A stretch of DNA of 64,000 bases, taken from contig NZ_CP108002.1 in NCBI RefSeq assembly GCF_041435055.1, forward strand, positions 1,984,001 through 2,048,000, written 5' to 3'. Positions 35,245 to 44,947 of this stretch are shown one piece after another. Position numbers and translations under genes: made by a program. Every line of letters starts with the position of its first letter. Positions within the stretch are counted from its first letter, which is position 1. Under the pieces are notes generated by a model, which saw nothing but the letters and a program-made list of their open reading frames with translations, had not been told where the DNA came from and made no database searches. The DNA comes from Streptomyces sp. NBC_00341. GTDB lineage: Bacteria; Actinomycetota; Actinomycetes; Streptomycetales; Streptomycetaceae.

Positions 35245-36117
35245 ATGCCGTTCACCCTCAGCCATGCCGCAGCCGTCCTGCCGGGACTCCGCCGCGACGG
35301 AACGGGGCGCGGGCCACTCGTCGCCTCCGCCCTCGTCGCCGGTTCGTTCGCCCCCGACATCACGTACTACGCGGACACCGCCGTTCCCGGCGCCATGGAG
35401 TTCGGGGAAGTCACCCACGCGGTGTGGGGGGTGTTCACGGTGGACGTCCTGATCACCGCGGCGACCGTCGCACTGTGGCTGCTGCTGCGCGAACCACTGG
35501 TCGCGCTGCTGCCGAAGAGGCATCAGGGCCGGGTGTACGCACTGGTACGGGGAGCCCAGCGGGGGCCCGGACAGGGGCCGTGGGGGGTCCGGGACGGTGC
35601 TTGGTTCGTCGCGTCGGCGGTCATCGGCGCCGCTACGCATGTGGTCTGGGACGCGTTCACCCACCACGACCGGTGGGGGGTGCGGCTGGTGCCGGTGCTC
35701 AGCCGGGACGCGGGCGGATACCCGGTGTTCCAGCTGGTGCAGTACGGCACTTCGGCAGTGGCGCTGACCGTGCTCGCCCGGTTCACGGTCGCCGCGCTGC
35801 GGCGCAACGGCGGACAGCCCGCGCCCGCGTCCGTACCGGTGCTGGGCCGCCGGGCGCGGTGGTACGCGGCCGGCTTCATCGGCCTGTGCGTGGTGCTGGG
35901 CACCGTTCACCGGTGCGCGCGCTGGTACGCGTACTTCGGGCACATCGACACCCCGCTCGACATCATCCCGACCGCGTGCTTCGGCGCCGGCGCCGGACTC
36001 GCGGTGGGGCTGGTGCTCTACGGGGTGTGGATGCGGCTCCCGGGGCGCGGCGGCCCCGGCGCCCCGACGCTCCCCGCCACCGGACGGGCCCGCAGAAGGA
36101 GCCCGTCCGACAGCTGA
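35245..36117 (+). CDS. DUF4184 integral membrane protein
   Basis: This is a 290-residue multi-pass membrane protein of the DUF4184 family. The conserved N-terminus is MPFTLSHAAAVLP, and the hallmark FAPDITYY and HVVWDAFTHHDRWG stretches are present with several His/Asp residues; about five transmembrane helices can be traced. Function unknown. A CATACT hexamer ends six bases before the ATG, so the mRNA may be leaderless. It is divergent from the transglycosylase. Confidence 0.85.
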   Translation: MPFTLSHAAAVLPGLRRDGTGRGPLVASALVAGSFAPDITYYADTAVPGAMEFGEVTHAVWGVFTVDVLITAATVALWLLLREPLVALLPKRHQGRVYALVRGAQRGPGQGPWGVRDGAWFVASAVIGAATHVVWDAFTHHDRWGVRLVPVLSRDAGGYPVFQLVQYGTSAVALTVLARFTVAALRRNGGQPAPASVPVLGRRARWYAAGFIGLCVVLGTVHRCARWYAYFGHIDTPLDIIPTACFGAGAGLAVGLVLYGVWMRLPGRGGPGAPTLPATGRARRRSPSDS

Positions 36118-36235
36118 GGGCGTTGCCCGCCGGGGCCCCCGGAGCCGTCCGGGCCCCCGGAGCCGTCTGGCCCCACCCGGTCCGGGCCCCGGGAGCCCTC
36201 CGCGGACCGGGAGCCCCTCGCGGCGGCCCCGGCCG
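36118..36235. repeat. degenerate GC-rich repeats between DUF4184 and polA
   Basis: The spacer contains several near-copies of GCCCCCGGAGCCGTC and CCGGGAGCCCTC. It separates convergent genes and no clean hairpin terminator stands out. Confidence 0.5.
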
Positions 36236-38947
36236 TCAGTGCGCCGCGGACTCCCAGTCCGTGCCGACACCGACCGACACATCGAGCGGCGCCCGCAGCT
36301 GCACCGCGGTCGACATCTCGTGGCGCAGGATGCCCTCCACCTGTTCCCGCTCACCCGCGGCGATCTCCAGCACGATTTCGTCATGCACCTGGAGGAGCAT
36401 CCGGGAGGTCAGCTCCGCCTCGGTGAGCGCCCGGTCGACCTGGAGCATCGCGACCTTGACGATGTCCGCCGCCGTGCCCTGGATCGGGGCGTTGAGCGCC
36501 ATCCGCTCGGCCGTCTCCCTGCGCTGGCGGTTGTCGCTGTTCAGGTCCGGCAGGTAGCGGCGGCGGCCGAAGACCGTCTCCGTGTAACCGGTGGCGCGGG
36601 CCTCCTCCACCACCCGGCGCAGATAGTCGCGGACCCCGCCGAACCGCTCGAAGTAGGTGTCCATCAGGCCCCGGGCCTCGCCCGCCTCGATGTTCAGCTG
36701 CTGGGAGAGGCCGAACGCGGAGAGGCCGTAGGCCAGCCCGTAGCTCATGGCCTTGATCTTGCGCCGCATCTCCGGATCGACCGCGGTCTTCTCGACCCCG
36801 AAGACCTGCGAGGCGACCGTGGTGTGCAGGTCCTCACCAGAGGTGAACGCCTCGATCAGGCCCGCGTCCTCGGAGAGGTGGGCCATCACCCGCAGTTCGA
36901 TCTGGCTGTAGTCCGCCGTCATCAGCGTCTCGAAGCCCTCGCCGACGACGAAGCCGCGACGGATGGCCCGGCCCTCGTCCGTACGGACGGGGATGTTCTG
37001 CAGATTCGGGTCGGTCGAGGACAGCCGGCCGGTCGCCGCCACCGTCTGGTTGAACGTGGTGTGGATCCGGCCGTCCGCCCCGATCGTCTTGACCAGGCCC
37101 TCGACCGTCACCCGGAGCTTCGCCTGCTCGCGGTGGCGCAGCATGATGACGGGCAGCTCGTGCTCCGTCTGCGCGGCCAGCCACGCCAGCGCGTCGGCGT
37201 CCGTGGTGAAACCGGTCTTCGTCTTCTTCGTCTTCGGCAGGCCCAGCTCACCGAACAGCACTTCCTGGAGCTGCTTGGGCGAGCCGAGGTTGAACTCCCG
37301 GCCCACCGCCGCGTGCGCCTCCTTCACCGCCTGCTGCACGGCGCCCGCGAACTGCTGCTCCATGCCCTCCAGATGGGCCCGGTCGGCCGCGATGCCGTGC
37401 CGCTCCAGGCGGGCCAGCAGGATGGACGTCGGCAGCTCCATGTCGTGGAGCAGCTCGGCCGCGCCCACCTCCCCCAGCCGGGTGGTGAACGCGTCCCCGA
37501 GATCCAGGACCGCACGGGCCTGCGCCATCAGCGCGTCGGCCTCCGCCCGGTCGTCCGCGCCGAAGGCCAGCTGACCGTCGGAGGCGGCCGCCGGGGCCAG
37601 CTCCCGCCCCAGGTACTCCACCGCGAGGGCGTCCAGCGCGAAGGACCGCCGGCCGGGCTTGACCAGGTAGGCGGCGAGCGCGGTGTCCATCGACACGCCC
37701 TCGATCCGCCAGCCGTGCTCCGGGAAGACCCGCATGGCGCTCTTCGCGTTGTGCATGACCTTCGGCCGGCCGGCGTCCGCGATCCAGGCCGCGAACGCCT
37801 GCTCGTCGGCCTCGTCCAGCTGCGTGGGGTCGAACCAGGCGGCGGCCCCGCCCGCCGCGGCGAGCGCGATCTCGGTGACCGTGCCGCTGCCGAGCGCCCA
37901 GGTGTCGACCGTCGCGACGCCGAGCGGCTGCCCGCCGTGCTCGGCCAGCCACGGGGCGACCTCGCCCGCGCCCAGCACCGCGCCGTCCAGCTCGACGCCC
38001 GCGGCGGGCGCCGGCGCCTCGTCCTCCGTCTTGCCCGGGTCCACCGCGAGCAGCCGCTCACGCAGGCTCGGATTGCGGATCTCCAGCACATCCAGCACCC
38101 CGGTGACCGCGGTGCGGTCGTAGGGGGCGCGCTCCAGGTCACCGGGGGTCTTCGGCAGCGCGACGTCCCGGACCATCTCGGTCAGCCGCCGGTTCAGCCG
38201 CACCGCGTCCAGATGGTCGCGGAAATTCTGCCCGGCCTTGCCCTTGACCTCCTCGGCCCGCTCCACCAGCTCGTCGAACGAACCGAACTGGTTGATCCAC
38301 TTCGCGGCCGTCTTCTCACCGACCCCGGGAATGCCCGGAAGGTTGTCCGACGGGTCACCGCGCAGCGCCGCGAAATCCGGGTACTGCCGCGGGGTGAGCC
38401 CGTACTTCTCCTCGACCTTCGCCGGGGTGAAGCGGGTCAGCTCCGAGACGCCCTTCGTCGGGTACAGCACCGTGACGTTGTCCGTGATCAGCTGGAACGA
38501 ATCCCGGTCACCGGTGACGATCAGCACTTCGAAACCGGCCGCCTCCGCCTGGGTGGCCAGCGTCGCGATCACATCGTCCGCCTCGAAGCCGTCGACCGCG
38601 AAACGGTCGGCGTGCATCGCGTCGAGCAGCTCCCCGATCAGCTCGACCTGCCCCTTGAACTCGTCCGGCGTCTTCGACCGGTTCGCCTTGTACTCGGGGA
38701 ACTCCTGCGCGCGCCACGTCTTGCGGGACACGTCGAACGCCACCGCGAAATGCGTCGGCGCCTCGTCACGCAACGTGTTCGCCAGCATCGACGCGAAGCC
38801 GTACACCGCGTTCGTCGGCTGTCCCGCCCCGGTCGTGAAATTCTCCGCAGGCAGCGCAAAGAACGCCCGGTACGCCAGGGAGTGCCCGTCCATCAGGAGC
38901 AGGCGCGGTCGGTTGTCTGCCGTCTTCTTCGATGCCGTCTCAGCCAC
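36236..38947 (-). CDS. polA: DNA polymerase I
   Basis: This is a 903-residue family A polymerase for gap filling and RNA primer removal. The 5'-3' exonuclease is N-terminal (LLLMDGHSLAYRAFFAL, FEADDVIATLA, LRGDPSDNLPGIPGVGEKTA). The central proofreading-fold domain lacks the DxE metal motif (the matching stretch reads VATVDTWALG), so it is almost certainly not an exonuclease. Polymerase motifs A (DYSQIELRVMAHLSED), B (RRKIKAMSYGLAYGLSAFG) and C (QVHDEIVLE) are intact. The GTG at 38947 has AGGA upstream. Divergent from the oxidoreductase gene. Confidence 0.97.
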   Translation of the reverse strand: MAETASKKTADNRPRLLLMDGHSLAYRAFFALPAENFTTGAGQPTNAVYGFASMLANTLRDEAPTHFAVAFDVSRKTWRAQEFPEYKANRSKTPDEFKGQVELIGELLDAMHADRFAVDGFEADDVIATLATQAEAAGFEVLIVTGDRDSFQLITDNVTVLYPTKGVSELTRFTPAKVEEKYGLTPRQYPDFAALRGDPSDNLPGIPGVGEKTAAKWINQFGSFDELVERAEEVKGKAGQNFRDHLDAVRLNRRLTEMVRDVALPKTPGDLERAPYDRTAVTGVLDVLEIRNPSLRERLLAVDPGKTEDEAPAPAAGVELDGAVLGAGEVAPWLAEHGGQPLGVATVDTWALGSGTVTEIALAAAGGAAAWFDPTQLDEADEQAFAAWIADAGRPKVMHNAKSAMRVFPEHGWRIEGVSMDTALAAYLVKPGRRSFALDALAVEYLGRELAPAAASDGQLAFGADDRAEADALMAQARAVLDLGDAFTTRLGEVGAAELLHDMELPTSILLARLERHGIAADRAHLEGMEQQFAGAVQQAVKEAHAAVGREFNLGSPKQLQEVLFGELGLPKTKKTKTGFTTDADALAWLAAQTEHELPVIMLRHREQAKLRVTVEGLVKTIGADGRIHTTFNQTVAATGRLSSTDPNLQNIPVRTDEGRAIRRGFVVGEGFETLMTADYSQIELRVMAHLSEDAGLIEAFTSGEDLHTTVASQVFGVEKTAVDPEMRRKIKAMSYGLAYGLSAFGLSQQLNIEAGEARGLMDTYFERFGGVRDYLRRVVEEARATGYTETVFGRRRYLPDLNSDNRQRRETAERMALNAPIQGTAADIVKVAMLQVDRALTEAELTSRMLLQVHDEIVLEIAAGEREQVEGILRHEMSTAVQLRAPLDVSVGVGTDWESAAH

Positions 38948-39026
38948 ACCCCGATCCTGCCACGTACCACTGACAATCCGGACCGGCGACCGCCCCGGGC
39001 CGTCCGCGAGGCCGCTCGCAGGTCCG

Positions 39027-39062
39027 CCCGCCGGGCCGCTCACCGGGCCGCTCACCGGGCCG
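39027..39062. repeat. 12-bp direct repeat between polA and the oxidoreductase
   Basis: Three tandem copies of CCGGGCCGCTCA (last copy degenerate) lie in the 205-bp divergent gap. They may affect one of the two promoters, but no other element supports this. Confidence 0.55.
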
Positions 39063-39152
39063 CCCTACCGTGCCGCGTGCCAGGATCGGTGGAGAAGGAA
39101 ACACGCACAGCGGACCCCACCCGGTCCGCAGCCGGCTCAAAGGGGAAAGACG

Positions 39153-41426
39153 ATGGCCACCAAGCCGCCCGCAGGTGATCCGGTCCAGGACGCGCCACAG
39201 GTCGAACCGGCCAAACACGCCGCCGCCGGGCTGCCCGCCGTCGCCCACAGCCTGCGCATCGCCCAGCAGCAGATGGGGGTCCGCCGCACCGCGCAGACCC
39301 TCCTCAAGGTCAACCAGAAGGACGGCTTCGACTGCCCCGGCTGCGCCTGGCCGGAGGGCGACAAACGGCACACCGCCGAATTCTGCGAGAACGGCGCCAA
39401 GGCCGTCGCGGAGGAGGCGACGCTGCGCCGCGTCACCCCGGACTTCTTCGCCGCCCACTCCGTCCCGGACCTCGCCACCCGCAGCGGCTACTGGCTCGGC
39501 CAGCAGGGACGCATCACCCAGCCCGTCTACCTGCCGGAAGGCGCCGACCACTACCAGGCCGTGACCTGGGAGCGCGCCTTCGCCATCATCGCCGAGGAAC
39601 TCACCGCCCTCGACTCCCCCGACGAAGCCCTCTTCTACACCTCCGGACGCACCAGCAACGAGGCCGCGTTCCTCCTCCAGCTGTTCGCCCGCGAATTCGG
39701 CACCAACAACCTGCCCGACTGCTCCAACATGTGCCACGAGTCGTCCGGCTCCGCGCTCACGGAGACCATCGGCGTCGGCAAGGGCTCCGTCTCCCTGGAG
39801 GACCTGCACCACGCCGACCTGATCATCGTCGCCGGACAGAACCCAGGCACCAACCACCCCCGGATGCTCTCCGCCCTGGAGAAGGCCAAATCCGCCGGCG
39901 CGAAGATCATCTCGGTGAACCCGCTGCCCGAGGCCGGCCTCGAACGGTTCAAGAACCCCCAGACCCCCCTCGGCATGGTCAAGGGCGCCGCCCTCAACGA
40001 CCTCTTCCTCCAGATCCGCATCGGCGGCGACCAGGCCCTCTTCCGACTGCTCAACAAACTGATCCTGCAGACGGAGGGCGCCGTCGACGAGACCTTCGTC
40101 GCGGAACACACCCACGGCTACCAGGCGTTCGCCGAAGCCGCCGCAGAAGCCGACTGGGACGAGACCCTCACCGCCACCGGCCTCGACCGCGCCGCCATCG
40201 AAGAGGCCCTCGCGATGGTCCTCGCCTCCAAACGCACCATCGTGTGCTGGGCCATGGGACTCACCCAGCACAAGCACTCCGTGCCGACCATCCGCGAAGT
40301 CGTCAACTTCCTTCTCCTGCGCGGCAACATCGGCCGCACCGGCGCCGGAGTCTGCCCCGTGCGCGGCCACTCCAACGTCCAGGGCGACCGCACCATGGGC
40401 ATCTTCGAACGGCCCGCCCCCGCCTTCCTCGACGCCCTCGACAAGGAATTCGGCATCACCTCACCACGCCACCACGGCTACGACGTGGTCCGCTCCATCC
40501 AGGCCCTGCGCGACGGCGACGCCAAGGTCTTCTTCGCCATGGGCGGCAACTTCGTCGCCGCCACCCCCGACACCCACGTCACAGAGGCCGCCATGCGCAG
40601 CGCCCGCCTCACCGTGCACGTCTCCACCAAGGTCAACCGCTCCCACGCCGTCACCGGCACCCGCGCCCTGATCCTGCCCACCCTGGGCCGCACCGACAAG
40701 GACGTCCAGGCCGGCGGCAAGCAGTTCGTCACCGTCGAGGACTCCATGAGCATGGTGCACGCCTCCCGCGGCAACCTCACCCCCGCCAGCCCCCACCTGC
40801 TCTCCGAACCCGCCATCGTCGCCCGCCTCGCCCGCGCCGTCCTCGGACCCGCCTCCACCACCCCCTGGGAGGAGTTCGAGAAGGACTACGCCACGATCCG
40901 CGACCGCATCTCCCGCGTCGTCCCCGGCTTCGAGAACTTCAACGCACGCGTCGCCCACCCCGGCGGATTCACCCTCCCGCACGGCCCCCGCGACTCCCGC
41001 CGCTTCCCCACCGCCACCGGCAGGGCCAACTTCACCGCCGCCCCCGTCGAGTTCCCCGAACTCCCCGAAGGACGACTGCTGTTGCAGACCCTGCGCTCCC
41101 ACGACCAGTACAACACCACCATCTACGGCCTCGACGACCGCTACCGAGGCATCAAGGGCGGCCGACGCGTCGTCCTCGTCAACCCCTACGACGCCACCGC
41201 CCTCGGCCTCACCGACGGCGCCTACGCCGACCTCGTCAGCGAGTGGAAGGACGGAACCGAACGGCGCGCCCCCGGCTTCCGCGTCGTCCACTACCCCACC
41301 GCCCGGGGCTGCGCCGCCGCCTACTACCCCGAGACCAACGTCCTGGTCCCCCTCGGCTCCACCGCCGACACCAGCAACACCCCCGCCAGCAAATCCGTCG
41401 TGATCCGCTTCGAGAACGTCCACTGA
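39153..41426 (+). CDS. YdeP/FdhF-type molybdopterin oxidoreductase
   Basis: This is a 757-residue bis-MGD oxidoreductase related to formate dehydrogenase alpha and E. coli YdeP. The N-terminal region has CPGCAWP and a later FCENG cysteine, spaced for a possible iron-sulfur cluster but fewer than the usual four. Cofactor-binding blocks are visible: LIIVAGQNPGTNHPRML, RGNIGRTGAGVCPVRGHSNVQGDRT, and the C-terminal DQYNTTIYG domain. GGGGAAAG precedes the ATG. There is no subunit or chaperone gene beside it. The substrate is not known; acid-resistance or formate-related roles are inferred from relatives. Confidence 0.85.
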   Translation: MATKPPAGDPVQDAPQVEPAKHAAAGLPAVAHSLRIAQQQMGVRRTAQTLLKVNQKDGFDCPGCAWPEGDKRHTAEFCENGAKAVAEEATLRRVTPDFFAAHSVPDLATRSGYWLGQQGRITQPVYLPEGADHYQAVTWERAFAIIAEELTALDSPDEALFYTSGRTSNEAAFLLQLFAREFGTNNLPDCSNMCHESSGSALTETIGVGKGSVSLEDLHHADLIIVAGQNPGTNHPRMLSALEKAKSAGAKIISVNPLPEAGLERFKNPQTPLGMVKGAALNDLFLQIRIGGDQALFRLLNKLILQTEGAVDETFVAEHTHGYQAFAEAAAEADWDETLTATGLDRAAIEEALAMVLASKRTIVCWAMGLTQHKHSVPTIREVVNFLLLRGNIGRTGAGVCPVRGHSNVQGDRTMGIFERPAPAFLDALDKEFGITSPRHHGYDVVRSIQALRDGDAKVFFAMGGNFVAATPDTHVTEAAMRSARLTVHVSTKVNRSHAVTGTRALILPTLGRTDKDVQAGGKQFVTVEDSMSMVHASRGNLTPASPHLLSEPAIVARLARAVLGPASTTPWEEFEKDYATIRDRISRVVPGFENFNARVAHPGGFTLPHGPRDSRRFPTATGRANFTAAPVEFPELPEGRLLLQTLRSHDQYNTTIYGLDDRYRGIKGGRRVVLVNPYDATALGLTDGAYADLVSEWKDGTERRAPGFRVVHYPTARGCAAAYYPETNVLVPLGSTADTSNTPASKSVVIRFENVH

Positions 41427-41446
41427 CACCCCGGGCCCGCCCTCAC

Positions 41447-41475
41447 CGCACAGGCACAGGCACAGGCACAGGCGC
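41447..41475 (+). repeat. CACAGG hexamer repeat
   Basis: Four to five consecutive CACAGG/GCACAG units follow the oxidoreductase stop. They lie upstream of the thioesterase promoter region. Confidence 0.75.
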
Positions 41476-41559
41476 ACTAAGCGTCCGCTCAGCCGTCTGA
41501 TAAGAACAACGGACACCACACGCAGCAGCGCACCACCGCAGAGAGACGGAGCCGGACCC

Positions 41560-42054
41560 ATGGGCGAGCACACCACACCCAAGTTCCCCCAGGAGATCAT
41601 CGACGAGTACGCCGCCCTCGGCGTCGACCTCCCCGCCCTGTTCTCCGCCGGACACCTCGGCGAACGCATGGGCGTCCGGATCGTCGAGGCCGCCGCGGAC
41701 CGCGTCGTCGGCACCATGCCCGTCGAGGGCAACACCCAGCCCTACGGACTCCTACACGGCGGCGCCTCCGCCGTCCTCGCCGAGACCCTCGGCTCCGTCG
41801 GCGCCATGCTCCACGGCGGCGCCACCAAACTCGCCGTCGGCGTCGACCTGAACTGCACCCACCACCGAGGGGCCCGCAGCGGCCTCGTCACCGGCGTCGC
41901 CACCCCCGTACACCGCGGCCGCACCACCGCCACGTACGAGATCGTCATCACCGACGAGCACGACAAGCGCGTCTGCACCGCCCGACTCACCTGCCTCCTG
42001 CGTGACGCACCGAAGAACGCACCGGAGGTCACACCCAAGGGCGAAACCGCCTGA
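41560..42054 (+). CDS. hotdog-fold thioesterase (PaaI/YdiI type)
   Basis: This is a 164-residue single hotdog domain that would cleave acyl-CoA thioesters. The family helix block QPYGLLHGGASAVLAETLGS carries the HGG loop and catalytic Glu. VGVDLNCTHHRGARSG and the C-terminal TARLTCLLRD strand fit the fold. The ATG has GGAG upstream. It lies 133 bp after the oxidoreductase and is probably separately expressed, since a TAAGAA-type -10 is visible near 41500. The preferred CoA ester is unknown. Confidence 0.85.
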   Translation: MGEHTTPKFPQEIIDEYAALGVDLPALFSAGHLGERMGVRIVEAAADRVVGTMPVEGNTQPYGLLHGGASAVLAETLGSVGAMLHGGATKLAVGVDLNCTHHRGARSGLVTGVATPVHRGRTTATYEIVITDEHDKRVCTARLTCLLRDAPKNAPEVTPKGETA

Positions 42055-42690
42055 CCGCCCCACACCCCCACCCCCGCACCCCGCTGCCCGGCCGGACCAC
42101 AAACCGGCCGGGCAGCGCCATATCCCCCCACAACCACCGCCCCACGCACCGCAATTGACCGCCCACACCGACCAACACCCTTGACCGCACACCCCGTTCT
42201 GTGGCCCACTCAGCAGCCACGCCCGCCCGCGCACCCGCCACCCCGCGTCGACCACACCACCCCCGACGTAACACTGCGTAACATCCGCGCAATGTTCACC
42301 CGCCCCGACGCAGCCCGAAGAACCCGGCCCCGCAGGCACCGGGCACTTTCGCGCGCACCGACGCGCCCTCCCGCACCCCCACCACGCGACAGCAGCAAGA
42401 TCGGTTCAAGCCCCTTAGCAGAGCTGCGCGTTCTCAGAATGCGGTCACTTCACGGTCCAGTAAAAAGCCGTACATGTCAGCACAGCCACCTCAAGCCTTC
42501 CTCAAAGGCATAACAAGACAGTCACATCATTCGGCTGACCCATCCCCGACCCCCGCCCCTGCCCTTAGAGTCACCGCCAGTCACCGCGCCGCCGGGCGCG
42601 TCTACGGCACGGCCCTGTACCAACCAGTACGGCCCGGCGAACGACACGGCACCTCAAGCAGAGGAGGCCGCGCCAGGGAAAGGACTTTTC
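42055..42690. other. 636-bp non-coding stretch upstream of the liv operon
   Basis: No convincing gene is seen. The first 350 bp are unusually C-rich on the plus strand. A pair of GTAAC direct repeats stands near 42269-42283 (GTAACACTGCGTAAC), resembling half of a tandem activator site. The last 200 bp are AT-richer than their surroundings and likely contain the livK promoter (TTAGAGT near 42565) and a long leader. Confidence 0.5.
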
Positions 42691-43917
42691 GTGCGACACC
42701 GTTCTTTGCTCATCCTCACCACAGTGCTCACCACAGGAGCACTGACACTCACCGCCTGCGGGTCGCGCGACGACGACAAGAAGAGCAGCGACAGCGGCGG
42801 CACCCAGACCGTCGTCATCGGCGTCGACGCACCCATCACCGGTGACCTCTCCGCGCTCGGCCTCGGCATCAAGAACTCCGCCGACCTCGCCGCCAAAACG
42901 GCGAACAAGGCCAAGACCGTCCCCGGCATCAACTTCGTCGTCAAGCCCCTCGACGACCAGGCCCAGCCCTCCGTCGGCCAGCAGAACGCCCAGAAGTTCA
43001 TCGACGACGACACCGTCCTCGGCGTCGTCGGCCCCCTGAACTCCGGCGTCTCCCAGTCGATGCAGAAGCCGCTCAACGACGCCAGCCTCACCCAGGTCTC
43101 CCCCGCCAACACGGGCACCGAACTGACCCAGGGCGAGAACTGGAAGACCGGCGACAAGAAGCGCCCCTTCAAGACCTTCTTCCGTACCGCCACCACGGAC
43201 CAGATCCAGGGCGCCTTCGCGGCGAAGTACCTCTACAACAACGCGAAGATCAAGCAGGTCTACCTCATCGACGACCAGAAGCCCTACGGCGCCGGTCTCG
43301 CAGCCTCCTTCAAGGCGACCTTCACCAAGCTCGGCGGCAAGATCTCCGGCGCGGACCACATCAACCCCGACGACCGCGACTTCAACGCCGTCGTCACCAA
43401 GGTCAAGAAGTCCGGCGCCAAGGCCGTCTACTACGGCGGCGAGTACCCCGCCGGCGCACCCCTGAGCCAGCAGCTCAAGGACAGCGTCAAGATCCCCCTC
43501 ATGGGCGGCGACGGCATGTACAGCGCCGACTTCATCAAGCTCAACAAGAAGGCCCAGGGCGACATCGCCACCTCCGTCGGCAAGCCCGTCGAGGAACTCG
43601 ACTCCGCCAAGGACTTCATCGCGAACTACAAGACGGCCGGATACAAGGACGCCTACGAGGCCTACGGCGGCGGCACCTACGACGCCACCTGGTCCATCAT
43701 CGAGGCCGTCAAGATCGCCGTCGCCGACAACGACGGCAAGCTCCCCGACGACGCCCGCGAAAAGGTCCTCGCCGCCATGGACAAGGTCAAGTTCGACGGC
43801 GTCACCGGCCCCGTCTCCTTCGACGAGTTCGGCGACACCACCAACACCATGATGACCGCCTACCAGGTCGACGGCGGAAAGTGGGCCTCCAAGCTCAGCG
43901 AGGTCTACAAGCCGTAA
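42691..43917 (+). CDS. livK: branched-chain amino acid ABC transporter, substrate-binding lipoprotein
   Basis: This is a 408-residue periplasmic-binding-type lipoprotein. A signal peptide ends in the lipobox LTAC at about residue 23, followed by a Ser/Asp linker. The type I fold is recognised from VVIGVDAPITGDLSALG, VVGPLNSGVSQSMQ and IYLIDDQ-like strands. GTG start with AAAGGA. It leads the livKHMGF operon; a strong hairpin 34 bp after its stop may keep its expression above that of the membrane genes. Confidence 0.93.
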   Translation: MRHRSLLILTTVLTTGALTLTACGSRDDDKKSSDSGGTQTVVIGVDAPITGDLSALGLGIKNSADLAAKTANKAKTVPGINFVVKPLDDQAQPSVGQQNAQKFIDDDTVLGVVGPLNSGVSQSMQKPLNDASLTQVSPANTGTELTQGENWKTGDKKRPFKTFFRTATTDQIQGAFAAKYLYNNAKIKQVYLIDDQKPYGAGLAASFKATFTKLGGKISGADHINPDDRDFNAVVTKVKKSGAKAVYYGGEYPAGAPLSQQLKDSVKIPLMGGDGMYSADFIKLNKKAQGDIATSVGKPVEELDSAKDFIANYKTAGYKDAYEAYGGGTYDATWSIIEAVKIAVADNDGKLPDDAREKVLAAMDKVKFDGVTGPVSFDEFGDTTNTMMTAYQVDGGKWASKLSEVYKP

Positions 43918-43950
43918 CCAGCTCCCCGGTCACCACTGACTGACACCAGA

Positions 43951-43983
43951 CCGCGCGGGAGCGCCAAGAGCGCTCCCGCGCGG
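43951..43983 (+). terminator. perfect 14-bp hairpin between livK and livH
   Basis: CCGCGCGGGAGCGC pairs without mismatch to GCGCTCCCGCGCGG around a CAAGA loop. Position inside an operon suggests partial termination or 3'-end protection of livK mRNA. Confidence 0.8.
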
Positions 43984-44017
43984 TGCCATATCCGAACCAC
44001 TCCACGGAGGCCCTGCG

Positions 44018-44947
44018 GTGCACGAACTGCCGCAACAGCTGGCCAATGGACTCATCCTCGGCGCGATGTACGGTCTCATCGCGATCGGTTACACGATGGT
44101 CTACGGAATCATCCAGCTCATCAACTTCGCCCACGGCGAGATCTTCATGATCGGAGGCTTCGGAGCCCTCACCGTCTACCTCTGGATGCCGGCCGGCGCC
44201 AACCTCCTCGCAATCATCCCCCTCATGATCATCGGCGGCGTCATCTGCTCCGTCGCCATCAGCGCAGCCGCCGAACGCTTCGCCTACCGGCCCCTGCGCA
44301 ACGCACCACGACTCGCCCCCCTCATCACCGCCATCGGCCTCTCCCTCGCCCTCCAGCAAGCCATCTGGAAGTGGTACCCGGACGCCAAGAAGGACCGCTC
44401 CTTCCCCCAGTTCAAGGGCGACGCCCTCGACATCTTCGGCGCCCACATCCAGCGCGGCGACCTCTTCGTCCTCATCAGCGCACCCATCTGCATGATCGCC
44501 CTCGGCCTCTTCGTCTCCAAGACCCGCGCCGGCCGCGGCATGCAGGCCACCAGCCAGGACCCCGACACCGCCAAGCTCATGGGCATCAACACCGACCGCA
44601 TCATCGTCATGGCCTTCGCCATCGGTGCCGCGTTCGCAGCCGTCGCCGCCGTCGCCTACGGGCTCAAAAACGGCCAGATCGGCTTCAAAATGGGCTTCAT
44701 CATGGGCCTCAAAGCCTTCACCGCAGCCGTACTCGGCGGAATCGGCAACATCTACGGCGCCATGCTCGGCGGCGTCGTACTCGGCATCGCCGAATCACTC
44801 GCCACCGGCTACATGAGCGACGTTCCCGGCATGGAACTCTTCGGCGGCGGCGCCTGGAAGGACGTATGGGCCTTCGTCCTCCTCATCATCGTCCTGCTGC
44901 TCCGCCCCCAGGGCCTGCTCGGCGAACGCGTCGCGGATCGGGCGTGA
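44018..44947 (+). CDS. livH: branched-chain amino acid ABC permease LivH
   Basis: This is a 309-residue membrane permease with about eight helices. LivH signature segments are GMYGLIAIGYTMVYGIIQLINFAHGEIFMIG near the N-terminus (shown in part) and GLKAFTAAVLGGIGNIYGAMLGG near the C-terminus. GTG start, GGAGG upstream. Its TGA overlaps the GTG of livM. Confidence 0.92.
   Translation: MHELPQQLANGLILGAMYGLIAIGYTMVYGIIQLINFAHGEIFMIGGFGALTVYLWMPAGANLLAIIPLMIIGGVICSVAISAAAERFAYRPLRNAPRLAPLITAIGLSLALQQAIWKWYPDAKKDRSFPQFKGDALDIFGAHIQRGDLFVLISAPICMIALGLFVSKTRAGRGMQATSQDPDTAKLMGINTDRIIVMAFAIGAAFAAVAAVAYGLKNGQIGFKMGFIMGLKAFTAAVLGGIGNIYGAMLGGVVLGIAESLATGYMSDVPGMELFGGGAWKDVWAFVLLIIVLLLRPQGLLGERVADRA

Noticed and set aside
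38238..39152. Extension of the molybdopterin oxidoreductase upstream to 38238
   Set aside because: The extra frame is antisense to polA. A Shine-Dalgarno and family N-terminus support the ATG at 39153.
44371..44943. Extension of livM into livH
   Set aside because: The extension is an Arg/His/Pro-rich shadow of livH; the real start overlaps its stop.
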